Assembly (NCBI GenBank): GCA_022495995.1
Contig: JAFEMH010000983.1
Location: 1 to 64,000, forward strand
Length of the DNA: 64,000 bases
Reading direction: 5' to 3'
Source of the DNA: Adenophora triphylla var. japonica
Lineage: Eukaryota > Streptophyta > Magnoliopsida > Asterales > Campanulaceae
The position numbers and the translations under genes were made by a program. Numbering within the stretch: position 1 is the first letter of the stretch; every line of letters starts with the position of its first letter. Of this stretch, positions 22,803 to 32,339 are shown piece by piece. The notes beneath the pieces are model-generated. The model ran no database searches and had not been told where the DNA came from. It saw nothing but the letters and a program-made list of their open reading frames with translations.

Positions 22803-23600
22803 GATAACTAGTAATTAAAGGAAAACAATTAACTAGTAATTCAAAAACAATTAACTAACAATAACAAAAACAATTAACTAGTAATTAAAGGAAAACAATT
22901 AACTAGTAATTTAAAACTTTTTTTTTGAAATTTTTTATTTTTTAAACAACTGTTTTTTTTAGATTATTTTTAATTGCTTTTTTTTTCAAATTTTTTAACT
23001 ACTGTTTTTTTAATTAAAGGACTGTTTTTTTTTCGAAATTTTGAAAGAAACAATTAAAGCCTTAAAGGAAAACAATTAACAAAAACAATTAACTAGCAGT
23101 TTAAAACATTTTTTTTTCAGAAATTTTTAATTTTTTAAAGCACTGTTTTTTTTCAGATTTTTTTTAACTTTTCGAAAAAATTTCAGATTTTTTGAACTAC
23201 TTTTTTTTTTAAATTAAAGGACTGTTTTTTTTTTTTCGAAATTTTGAAAGAAATAATTAAAGGAAAACAATTAACAAAAACAATGAATTAACTAGAAATT
23301 TAAAAAAAAAAATTGGAAGTTTTTTATTTTTTAAAGCACTGTTTTTTTTCAGATTTTTCTAACTACTTTTTTTTAATTAAAGGACTATTTTTTCCGAAAT
23401 AATTAAAGGAAAATAATTAACTTCTTAACACAATATTTAACTAGTAATTAATAGCAATAAAACTACTAAATACTATATTTTTTGAGAATTTTCGGAATTA
23501 AGTAATAAATAACAACTAACTATTAACACAATATTAAAGCATGAAATTTAAGACAATATGGAATACTTAAAATAATAAAATTACCTCCACCTTCTTTCTT
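22803..23600. repeat. AT-rich imperfect tandem repeats of hAT-1
   Basis: Three or so imperfect copies of a roughly 180-200-bp unit containing GGAAAACAATTAACTAGTAA, long T runs, TTTTAAAGCACTGTTTTTTT and AATTAAAGGACTGTTTTTT. No coding potential. Such repeats between transposase and terminus are common in plant hAT elements. Confidence 0.6.
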
Positions 23601-24039
23601 CATGGGATGGGTTTGAGAAAATTTTGAGGTTGTATGAATTTTTTGTGGGAGAAAATTAGAAATAAGAAGAAGTGTTATTTGTAGTTTTTCAGAAATTGAT
23701 TTTGACCAAAACTATCCCTAAATATGGTTGTTGGGAGGGGTAATTATATTCCAAAAAATCTATATCTGGTAAAGAATCATTTATATACGTTTTGGACGAA
23801 AATGCCCCTCCAACGAATTTATTAACAGATATATATGGGGACATTAAGGACATTTTACACAAAAAAAAGGGGCCAAACGGATTTTGGGTCAAACGGGCTT
23901 CGAAGCCGCGGGCTAAGCCCGATCCGTCGACAATTTTCAACATCAGGCATGTACCGTTTAAATCACGGGCCGGACCACGGGCTGGACTATGGGCCACGGG
24001 CGACGGGCAACGGGCTAAGGCCCATTTTGGCCATCATCA

Positions 24040-24850
24040 ACTGGCATGACCAAGATTTTAGTGCCAGATTGTAGTCCCATCCATTTTAGTAGAGAAACAT
24101 GACATAATACTACCAACTTTGTAGCAGTTATCAGAGGATCGAACACCAGTTAAATTACACTCATTTTTGTTATCAAAAACTTCACATCTGGACTTGTCGA
24201 ATTTAACAAACAAGTCATCATCACACAGTTGACTTATGCTTATCAGATTTGCCTTAAGTCCTTCAACATGTAGGACATTTTGCAACTTAGGCAAACCTGA
24301 TACATTTAATGTACCTTTGCCAATTACTTTACCTTGAGCTCCTCCACCGAAGTTGAATTTTCCACCTTTGAATGGTGCGTAGTCATTGAAAATTTTACGT
24401 GCCCTAGTCATGTGGCGAGAACAGCCACTGTCAAAATACCAGGACCCTTCCACACTACTCTTAAGAGAGGTGAAGGCTACATGACAGTTCATGGTTTCCT
24501 TTCTTACCCAGGCAGTTTTCTTTCCAGCTTTAGGTTGTGTGTACTGTTGTGTGTTTGGTTGTGCACACAACTGTCTGCCCAAGTGTCCACGCACATTTCC
24601 AAAACCCAGTTCCTATTTCAGCTTGTAACAATATGGTTGAATATGACCAGGAGCAAAGCAATGATGGCAAACATACCTCCTCTTCCTGTTTTGTCTGCTT
24701 TCAGCAGTATGTGCAGGCTTGATAGAGGAGATAGTTTTAGCCTTTTGAATTTTCGAAGTGCTAGCTCCTTCTTTTATAAAAACAGAATCTCCATAGCCAA
24801 TTCCTAATTTACCTTAGTTTCCCATTTTTAAAACCTCTTCTAACTTAGCT
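24040..24850 (-). pseudogene. Protease and GAG-pre-integrase start (copia-3)
   Basis: The frame from 24594 to 24058 contains SSVEGSWYFDSGCSRHMTRA near 24390-24450; DSG is the aspartic protease active site of copia. It then reads NFGGGAQGKVIGKGTLNVSG and LKANLISISQLCDDDLFVKF, and ends TTIWH, a TAA and LGHAS before the hAT junction. Upstream, at 24600-24850, are degenerate pieces including a probable second CCHC-like region. The protease would cut the gag-pol polyprotein. Broken by a stop and by the insertion. Confidence 0.8.
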
Positions 24851-26226
24851 TTACCAGTGTTCAGCTTTGTTAGAGTTTATGTTTCTTTATCAAGATTTGT
24901 TTTGTAATTTTCACAATTCATATATTTCTTTGTGAGTAAAAACTTCTAACTTGGCTATGAAGTCCTTTTGAGAATCACTTTCTTTTGACAGACTCTCAAC
25001 CTCAGTTTTTAGTTTGAGATTTTCTGCAATTAGTTTCTCATTTACCAGTTTAAATACCTTGAGTTGCTCCATACATTTGGTCCATTCAGTGTGAAGTTCA
25101 ACGTAAGTACTGTGCAAGTCCTCATATGTAGCATCTTCTTCTACTGAATCATTGTTAGTTTTACCAGCAGTTGAAGAATTCAAGCAGGTATACACACTGT
25201 TCTCAGTTGTGTAGTCAGTTGTGTGGTAAGTTGTGCGATCAGAATATTGCACATCTTCCACATATGTATCACTATCAGACAATGTGATCTGAGATGAATG
25301 TCATATAGACATATTTACAGTTTGTTCATCATCATCAGAGTCACTCAAGGTCGCTGAAAAACTCATTACACGCTTTTTAAGTGTGTTAGCACACTCATTT
25401 GCGTAATGTCCAAATCCTTTGCAAGCCCTGCAATGAATTGAATCAATTGATTTTTTTCCTTCAAATGCAGGCTTCTTAGTAACAATTTCCTTCTTTGATG
25501 ATTCAACCGTGGAAGGAGCAGAGTGTGCTGAATTTGGAAACTTAGTAAAACGTTTCTTCTTCAACATGCTATTGAATTTTTGAGTAATCAAAGCACACTC
25601 ATCAACTCCTAGGTTTGACTCATCAATATCTTTGGATAGTTGAACAAGATCCTGAGATACTTTGAGAGCACTTGCAAGAGCAATTGAATTTTCTTTGCTA
25701 GCTTCTTGTACCCCAAGATTTAATTCAAAATTAGTCAGAATACCCAAGATAGTATCAAGTCCAACAGTTTGGACATCCTGAGTTTCCTCAATCACAGAGA
25801 TTTTAATTTTAAACTTTTCTGGGAGAGTTCTTATTACTTTACTTACGAGTCTTGCATTGGATATAGATTCACCCAAGGAAAAAGACTCGTTTGAAATGTC
25901 CAAAATTTTGGCTGAGTACTCTTTTATGGTTTCATTCTCTCCCATCCTTAAAGTTTCAAACTTGGTCATTAAAGTTCTTAGCTTGGTTTTCTAACACTAG
26001 CTGGTCCTTCACAATGAATTTGGAGAATGTCCCAAGCAGTTTTGGCAACAGTTTGAGTAGAGAATAAACTATACATATGAGGATCCACATGGTCAGAGAT
26101 TGCTCCCATGGCCTTGGCATTATAGTTTGCTAGAGCAATTTCCTCAAGTGTCCAAGTTTCTATGGGCTTAGGTCCATAATTTCTCTCATCTTTGCCATCA
26201 GATGTGGCTGGGGTAAGTTCAATCAT
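24850..26226 (-). pseudogene. gag (copia-3), frameshifted
   Basis: Starts at ATG 26226 (MIELTPATSDGKDERNYGPK). The UBN2-type gag core includes TWTLEEIALANYNAKAMGAI, then MTKFETLRMGENETIKEYSA in the next frame (start 25969) and a zinc knuckle CRACKGFGHYANEC at about 25395-25440. The last frame (25282-24911) is a Ser/Thr/Tyr-rich and then coiled-coil segment. Frameshifts near 25980 and 25300. The sequence differs from copia-2 gag throughout. Confidence 0.82.
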
Positions 26227-26495
26227 GGGAGGAGTGTAGCCATTAACAATACTAACCCAAGCACGATGATCAATATATTTAAGTAGTAATAGTAGAAGGT
26301 GGATATCGAAGATGATCTTGTTCCAGGTTTTCTTTCAATGAATTATGTAATCAAACATCGTAAATCTTTATTCTCTTTAATGTATCTTATTCTATCTACA
26401 GTCCTTTCAATACAACATGTGTTCCGAGACAATAGTATGTAGTTGTTTAGCATCTTTCTGACATTTTCCTTTAACTATACCTTCTTTATGAGCAG
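26227..26495. other. Unassigned spacer between copia-3 gag and ENR fragment
   Basis: No recognisable gene. The right part (26400-26495) ends in a pyrimidine-containing stretch and ATGAGCAG, which reads as a plus-strand 3' splice site before the enoyl-ACP reductase-like exon, so it may be intron of the captured gene. Confidence 0.35.
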
Positions 26496-26710
26496 ATATG
26501 ATAGAGGCATGAGTTCAGCCAAGGCCGCTTTGGAGAGTGATACATAGGTAACATGTTCTTAGATTATACTCCCTCCGTCCCAATTTAAATGTTGCACCTA
26601 TTTATTTCATAAGTACTGATCTGGGGTAATTCATCTAACAGAGGAGGTGGGAAATGCTGCGGCTTATCTGGCATCACCATTGGCTTCAGCAATAACCGGA
26701 ATTGTCTTGT
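26496..26710 (+). pseudogene. Fragment of plastid enoyl-ACP reductase gene (ENR/MOD1-like)
   Basis: Two exon-like pieces on the plus strand. 26496-26547 translates YDRGMSSAKAALESDT then TAG, followed by GT. 26642-26703 translates EEVGNAAAYLASPLASAITG and then a stop. Both match from memory the plastid enoyl-[acyl-carrier-protein] reductase of fatty-acid synthesis (NADH-dependent last step of the elongation cycle), whose conserved text reads ..GMSSAKAALESDTR.. and ..DEVGNAAAFLASPLASAITG... About 50 residues that should lie between them are absent; instead there are 94 bp including a MITE end. A putative 3' splice site precedes the first piece, so this is a genomic, not a processed, fragment. 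Confidence 0.75.
26571..26641 (+). mobile_element. One end of a Stowaway/mariner-type MITE
   Basis: TACTCCCTCCGTCCCAATTT is the common tip of plant CTCCCTCCGTCCC MITEs. No inverted partner occurs nearby, so only one end is left. It lies between the two ENR exon pieces. Confidence 0.5.
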
Positions 26711-26951
26711 AATTTATAAAACATAAGTACAATATTTTTGTTATTGGTTAGATTTTTTGGCATGAGACATGGATGGACCTATTGGTGATCAATGCTATTA
26801 CATGTATTTTATATGTAGTGTATTTAGTTTTTCACAATTGCAAATGGGATGTCCCTTATTGGCCCTGTTTTGGATTTCTGCTGATTTTCCAGCTTGTGTT
26901 CTATGTTGTTCCTGCTGGTGTATTTTTGGGGAAAATTAATAATACAGGGCT
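26711..26951. other. Unassigned sequence left of the CACTA element
   Basis: AT-rich. A 71-codon hydrophobic plus-strand frame from 26773 runs across the CACTA end and has no family signature, so it is not called a gene. Confidence 0.3.
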
Positions 26952-27368
26952 CACTGGGAAGAAAAGTCTACTTATTTACGGCGGATAAACGAAGTCGCCA
27001 TAAATAGACTAGTTATTTACGGCGGCTTCGTTTATCGATCGTAAATAAGTTCAATGGACGACTCATCCCCAAAGAGGGACGAGGTTATCAGAGAGAGTCA
27101 AAATGGGGACTATTCGTGCTGTGATGGACGACTCGTCTCTTATATACGGCGGCCTAGACCCGCCGTAATTATATTTCATTATATACGGCGGTAACCTAAC
27201 CGCCGTATAAAACTTCCTCAAATACGGCTGTAATACATACGGCGTATTTGTATTTCATTATATACGGTGGTACATCAGTCGCCGTATTTGCCCTTGATTA
27301 TATACAGCGGTTGTATTTCCGCCGTAAATATTATATACGGCGGTATATCCGCCGTAAATACTATATAC
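26952..27368 (+). mobile_element. CACTA-type transposon, left end
   Basis: Tip CACTGGGAAGAAAAGTC followed by subterminal palindromic repeats of TTTACGGCGG/CCGCCGTAAA and TATACGGCGG (27000-27355, more than eight copies in both orientations). The right end at 45965-46087 has the inverted tip CACTACAAGATAATACAC followed by TATTTACGGCGG. No transposase is present: left and right remnants together are about 540 bp, so this was a non-autonomous element, now split by copia-2. Flanking triplets (gct and aac) do not match. Confidence 0.75.
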
Positions 27369-28818
27369 ATAGCTGTTTTAAATTTTTTGCCCTCTTTGAA
27401 AACTGGACCTCTTGGCTTACAAAATCGCTTGCAGTTAATAAGATACTGCAAGTAGAGTTGTAAAATGCACAACGAAATATTCAAGTTATAAAGCGGTTTT
27501 AGAGGTGCGATTTTGCAATGCGGTTTTCAGTTCTGTTCTTAAAACACAAAAGTGAGGTTATGACAATAGTTAACTCCAAACACAATTCTCAATATGGATA
27601 ACTATAAATAAGATCAAACATAGATAGAAATAAACAATTAGCAAGAACAGTAAATAAAAATGCAGAAATAAAGAACACAATATTTTGAGTGGTTCAATCG
27701 ATAAACGATCCACGCCCACTACCAAGATGGTTAGTCTTGGATTTTCTAAGAGTTAGATTTTATATTGAGTATGAGAGATATTACAAGGTACAACGTACAA
27801 TACTCAAATTTAAAATCTATTATATGAAAAAAAAATCCTAGACTATAACCGATGTATCTCAAATGAATAATCTATGTGATTAAACAAGTGAGGTGTGTGT
27901 GTGTAGGCAAGATCAAGGCTCTTTAGATCTATGAGATGTAGAGCATAATGATTCTTGATGGTGTTAAGACTTGATTTCTGGGCTGGGAAATATTTCTTGA
28001 AGTAGAAGATGAAGATTCAAAGGACTAAGAATTTTCTGGGCAAAGCTTCAGCTTCTTATGAACTCAAAGCAATTTCAATTTCTCAAGCAATCTTCAAATG
28101 GTGAAGATTGGGGGTATTTATACCCAAGCACCAAGAATATAGCCATTGGACACAGCTATAGCAAGTACTGTACTAGTGCTTTCTGATTGGTTCGCAATAT
28201 CCACTTTTGTCCTTTGGTACAGCAGTTGCAGGTAAAGCTGATCAGGCCTCAGCTGCAATTGAGGTAGTTAAGACACCTGTCACCTTTTCAAGATCCTTGC
28301 AGATCTTCTCTGACATTGAATCACGTGACAAGATTTGGTGGTTGAATTTTATCATTGCTGACATGGATTCCAACAGTCATAAAGTGGTTCACTTCAAGTC
28401 TTCAATCATTGGATGTGGTCTGGTGTGAAGCGGTTGAGCATGTGCGGTTTCACCAGTGGAGGTTTCATCAGTGCAGTTGGAACTTTATAACAAATGCGGT
28501 TTACATCAAGGCAGTTGCACTGAGATTGTCAAAGAGCGGTTTTAGACAAAGTAATTCACAAAGCAGTTGCTAGGAGCGGTTTGTTTCGTGCGGTTTGATG
28601 AAGTGGTCTGAACCTCTTGAATTGCAGCCTCATATCCAATGAGTCTTGTGTCAGTCTTCAAGCCTAATTTATCCTATTCTATAAAATGGACTTAGCTAAA
28701 AAAATTGAAGTCTAAGCTTCATTACATATGGGTTTAAAGTCCTTAAAATAGAGAGGAGGTTATGGTATCAATCAAATCTTAACCTAATCTAGGAGGGCTA
28801 AAATATGCATACCCAACA
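27369..28818 (-). repeat. 3' LTR of copia-2, outer end missing
   Basis: 1450 bp. The inner boundary TGTTGGGTATGCAT (minus) is at 28818. At the outer side homology to the 5' LTR starts at ATAGCTGTTTTAAA (27369); the terminal ~53 bp present at 42427-42479 are absent and CACTA sequence begins directly. TATA box TATAAATA (minus) at 28115-28122. GCGGTT motifs are present, several in GTGGTT/GCAGTT form. The uninterrupted CCACTACCAAGATGGTTAG site is at about 27716. Confidence 0.88.
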
Positions 28819-28834
28819 ATCTCCCCCTATTTGA
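28819..28834 (-). promoter_or_regulatory. Polypurine tract of copia-2
   Basis: Minus strand AAATAGGGGGAGAT directly precedes the 3' LTR start; it primes plus-strand DNA synthesis. Confidence 0.8.
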
Positions 28835-29360
28835 TTGATGCCATTACCTACTACAGCAAAAGCAAACATTGTACTTGGTAAAAACATGTCCATAAGAATT
28901 AACATGGTAAGTCATGTCCCAAGTCAATGCACACACTAGCTTAAGCTATAGATTTCTATACTATTTGAAAGATTGAAAAAATTACAACTTGAAAGTATAG
29001 AAATGCATTCAATGTATTTGAAGAAATATGAGTTTAAGTGTAAAGTGCGGTTTAAACTGAATGTTTAACTTCATTTCAAAAATATGATTTTAAGTTGAAA
29101 AATATTTAAGTGAGGTTTTTAAACCATAAGCGGTTTCATTGTTCTACAAACAAGCAGTTTGATATGAACCAAGTTTTGGAACCAATGATGCATTTTTCAT
29201 TACTACCTTTGCAGTTACATGTTACAATGGTAGGAAAGCAAAATACAAGGTTGCAAAAAGCAAAAGAAGTTGGACAAAAGAAATACATGGAGTGCGGTCC
29301 AACTTAGCAAAAACTAGGAGTTCAGCAAAGGAAAGGAAAAATTACAAGGAAAAAGCGGTC
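28835..29360 (-). other. 3' untranslated part of copia-2
   Basis: Non-coding stretch between the extra ORF and the polypurine tract. It carries scattered GCGGTT hexamers (29048, 29130) and GCGGTC (29294, 29354). No gene seen. Confidence 0.55.
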
Positions 29361-29768
29361 CTAATGCTGACGCGGTTGATGTTGAGGCGGTTGCTGAGAA
29401 GATTGATGGCGCGGTTGATGGACTTCTTGATTAGGCACTTGCGGTCTGGATGGTCTGAATGCTGAGCTTACTCCATGGACAATTCTTCTCAAGGCTCTGA
29501 CCTCTTCTGTTGATCTTCCAAGAGTTGTCTCCACTGCTTTCAATGCGGTTACAGATTGTGCAGTGGTAGCATTATTTGCATCAACTGCTTTTGTATTGGC
29601 AGCAACACTCTCCTTGATTTCATCAGATTGAAGTTCAATGGAGGAGTTGAGAGTGTTGTAAAAAGTATGGATCTTCCCCTGAATTGCTGCAGTCTGGTTT
29701 GAGATGGCTTCTTGAATAGGCTCTAGATCTGCAGTTACCTTCAGAGAGGTCTTCAGCTCATTGATTTT

Positions 29769-30472
29769 TGATGTAAAGTAAAACGCAGCGGAACAAAAAA
29801 AAAACAAGCTAATCGATTCAATCCTCGCAAAAGGAGTAAAATCGATTAACGAATGAAAGGGGATATGATTAAACTTCTCGCAAAAGAATTTAATCTAATA
29901 ATCAACCGAAGAAGATTATTGGCAAAGTCAATTAATGACTTTAGGAAGAACACAATAAACTTGCAAAACTTGCAAAGGAATTTGATTAAGAAAAATAACG
30001 TAAGTTTCTAACTGTGAAAGGAATTATAAATACTACCTAAAATCCTCTACTAACTAGGAAAAGGAAAAAGGAAATAAAATCCTCTTCTAACTAGGAAAAG
30101 GAAAAAGGAAATAAAATCCTCTACTAACTAGGAAAAGGAAAAAGGAAATAAAATCCTCTACTAACTAGGAAAAGGAAAAAGGAAATAGAATCCTAAATTA
30201 ATACGTTTAAAACAAGAAGTAAATCCAATCGAAATCAGAAAACCCACAAAGAGCACGACTCGTTCTTGGAGTCACGAGTCGTCCTTTGGCAAAGCAGTCG
30301 TGGCACGATGCGTGAAGAAAATAGCAGTCGTGCAGGATTCAATCACGACTCGTGCTAATGAGCACGAGTCGTGCCCTCATTGCTCAGATCAGTCGCACGA
30401 CCTCCAAAGGTATTTTCCCAGTCTTCTGCAGCCATTGCTGAAGTAGCAGAAGTCTTACCATGGAATACATCA
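29769..30472 (-). repeat. 3' LTR of the non-autonomous LTR element
   Basis: 704 bp. It contains four tandem copies of a ~38-bp unit (AAAATCCTCTACTAACTAGG followed by AAAAGGAAAAAGGAAAT, about 30048-30190). It also has a perfect hairpin with 13-bp stem CACGACTCGTGCT and loop AATG (30344-30373), plus further CACGACTCG-type repeats around it. Confidence 0.9.
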
Positions 30473-31610
30473 TTCTCCCCCACTTCAAAAGGATTCGTCC
30501 CGAATCCTCGTCCGATCTTTGAAACGAGCCCCTCCATTTAAATAAATATTTGGAGTAAATCTTCATCTTTAACGTAGAAGGAATTGAAAGAACTTGAATT
30601 TTTCCGTCCCAATGAAATAAATATTTGGAATAAATATTATCTCGAAGCACAAATATGGGCACACAAATATCTTCCGGAAATAAAATTATACCATCAATCC
30701 CATCCATTCCATCCTTCTGTTGATCGTCCTCCCTGACCACCCCATGATCAACCATAAGAAAATCATCAACAAAAATATTACCCCACACAAAATTTAATTT
30801 TGCAATAAACCAATTAATATTATGAGCACCACCTGTTTTATTTGAATTGTCTTGTCCAGAAGGATATCCATTACCCCGCTTAGTTGCTAACAATTGATAC
30901 AGTTCAACAACTGCTGAAGCCTTCTGAGTGGATACTGATTTGGCAGCAGGTCGTCGAGGCAATGGCGGAGGGGGAGGTGGTGGCAGTAATGGAGCAGCCA
31001 AGGTAGTGCTGCTAACTATTGGTAATTGAGCTGGTGGTGTGTTTGTAATGTACGTTTTAGATTTATCCGCTTTGCTGATTGCTGAATCTGAATGTTCCAA
31101 CTTATCGGAACTGAGCTTCTGAATGGCAAGAACTTTAGGATTTTCTAACTCCGAAACTGACTTGCTATCCTTAATGACCTCGTCCTTTGCACATAGATCT
31201 TCAACAATAATCTCCTCTTCAACAGGAACTTCTTGGGCAGGAAATTTTTCAATAACAAGACAATTTTCTTCCTCGAGACGCTTCAATTCAATAGCTCGCT
31301 TTGCTTCGAAACGCCGAATTGATTTTGTATAAATGCCTATTTGATCATAACAATGAACGACTTCTGCCCAAACAACATCCCTCTCCTCTCGATACTTATC
31401 TATCAAAGACTGATGCACTGCCTGAAGTGCGTCGCTCTGAATCTCGGATTCATAATGAAGCATCCAGTCATTCTTGTAGTCGGCCTCCTTCTCAAGTTTA
31501 TTAAACTTTATAGAAAATTTTCTTACCTGACAATGATCATGCTTCAGACGCATATCGATCTTCTCAAGAAGTGATTTTTCTTCTCCACCATTGTTGGTCA
31601 TCTTTTCCAT
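30473..31610 (-). CDS. ORF carried by the non-autonomous LTR element (host-gene-like)
   Basis: Open from ATG 31610 (MEKMTNNGGEEKSLLEKID), 26 bp after the primer site, through the interior into the 3' LTR. The first ~190 residues are charged and helical (KLEKEADYKNDWMLHYESEI, REERDVVWAEVVHCYDQIGI). A polyproline segment PLLPPPPPPPLPRRPAAKSV and STQKASAVVELYQLLATKRG follow, a combination reminiscent of plant CHUP1-like or At4g04980-like polyproline proteins. The last part, from about residue 265, resembles ordinary 3' retrotransposon sequence ending EDSGRILLKWG. No retroviral domain. Likely a transduced host-gene fragment; the identity of the donor gene is a guess. Confidence 0.6.
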
Positions 31611-31621
31611 GGATCGAACTC

Positions 31622-31634
31622 GCTTTGATACCAA
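31622..31634 (-). promoter_or_regulatory. Primer-binding site of the non-autonomous LTR element
   Basis: Minus strand TTGGTATCAAAGC next to the 5' LTR. It matches the initiator-tRNA site TGGTATCAGAGC with one G-to-A change. Confidence 0.8.
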
Positions 31635-31635
31635 C

Positions 31636-32339
31636 TGATGTAAAGTAAAACGCAGCGGAACAAAAAAAAAACAAGCTAATCGATTCAATCCTCGCAAAAG
31701 GAGTAAAATCGATTAACGAACGAAAGGGGATATGATTAAACTTCTCGCAAAAGAATTTAATCTAATAATCAACCGAAGAAGATTATTGGCAAAGTCAATT
31801 AATGACTTTAGGAAGAACACAATAAACTTGCAAAACTTGCAAAGGAATTTGATTAAGAAAAATAACGTAAGTTTCTAACTGTGAAAGGAATTATAAATAC
31901 TACCTAAAATCCTCTACTAACTAGGAAAAGGAAAAAGGAAATAAAATCCTCTTCTAACTAGGAAAAGGAAAAAGGAAATAAAATCCTCTACTAACTAGGA
32001 AAAGGAAAAAGGAAATAAAATCCTCTACTAACTAGGAAAAGGAAAAAGGAAATAGAATCCTAAATTAATACGTTTAAAACAAGAAGTAAATCCAATCGAA
32101 ATCAGAAAACCCGCAAAGAGCACGACTCGTTCTTGGAGTCACGAGTCGTCCTTTGGCAAAGCAGTCGTGGCACGATGCGTGAAGAAAATAGCAGTCGTGC
32201 AGGATTCAATCACGACTCGTGCTAATGAGCACGAGTCGTGCCCTCATTGCTCAGATCAGTCGCACGACCTCCAAAGGTATTTTCCCAGTCTTCTGCAGCC
32301 ATTGCTGAAGTAGCAGAAGTCTTACCATGGAATACATCA
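31636..32339 (-). repeat. 5' LTR of the non-autonomous LTR element
   Basis: 704 bp, the partner of 29769-30472 with two substitutions seen. It includes the same four-copy 38-bp repeat and the CACGACTCGTGCT hairpin (32211-32240). Confidence 0.9.

Larger units (their letters stand above)
20631..24039 (-). mobile_element. hAT DNA transposon hAT-1, cut by gypsy-2
   Basis: Minus strand. The 5' terminal repeat TGATGATGGCCAAAATGGGC ends at 24039 and is almost the same as the left end of the element at 49406 (TGGTGATGGCCAAAATGGGC). A GC-rich subterminal region with many CGGGC/GCCCG repeats follows (23880-24030), then AT-rich tandem sequence, then a transposase gene interrupted at 20630. The flanking 24040-24047 (actggcat) would be the 8-bp target copy and belongs to copia-3. 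The other end lies beyond gypsy-2, left of the window. Confidence 0.85.
24040..26226 (-). mobile_element. Ty1/copia element copia-3, gag-protease part
   Basis: Minus-strand copia coding sequence distinct from copia-1/2. It runs from gag start 26226 to the GAG-pre-integrase motif WH-x-x-LGHAS at 24040-24070, where hAT-1 has inserted. Integrase and RT should lie beyond the nested block to the left. The probable 5' LTR and primer site are at 46181-46895, separated by the CACTA/copia-2 block and an unexplained host-gene fragment. Confidence 0.8.
29769..32339 (-). mobile_element. Young non-autonomous LTR retrotransposon with a captured ORF
   Basis: 2571 bp flanked by the 5-bp duplication ATTTT (29764-29768 and 32340-32344). 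Two 704-bp LTRs (TGATGTAAAG...GAATACATCA in plus orientation) differ at only two positions that I can find (near 29856/31723 and near 30249/32116). On the minus strand the 5' LTR is followed by TTGGTATCAAAGC, a tRNA-iMet primer site with one change, and the 3' LTR is preceded by AAGTGGGGGAGAA. The 1163-bp interior has no gag or pol. It must have been mobilised by another element's proteins. The ...TNPFEVGEND... remnant before the 3' LTR suggests descent from a Ty3/gypsy chromovirus-like element. Confidence 0.9.

Noticed and set aside
26773..26988. 71-codon hydrophobic plus-strand frame
   Set aside because: It crosses the CACTA terminus at 26952 and resembles no family; chance frame in AT-rich DNA.
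29361..29807. Start codon of a separate 148-codon gene at 29807
   Set aside because: The first residues come from the inserted LTR; the real text starts at the junction (KINELKTSLKV) and continues the frame ending at 32345.
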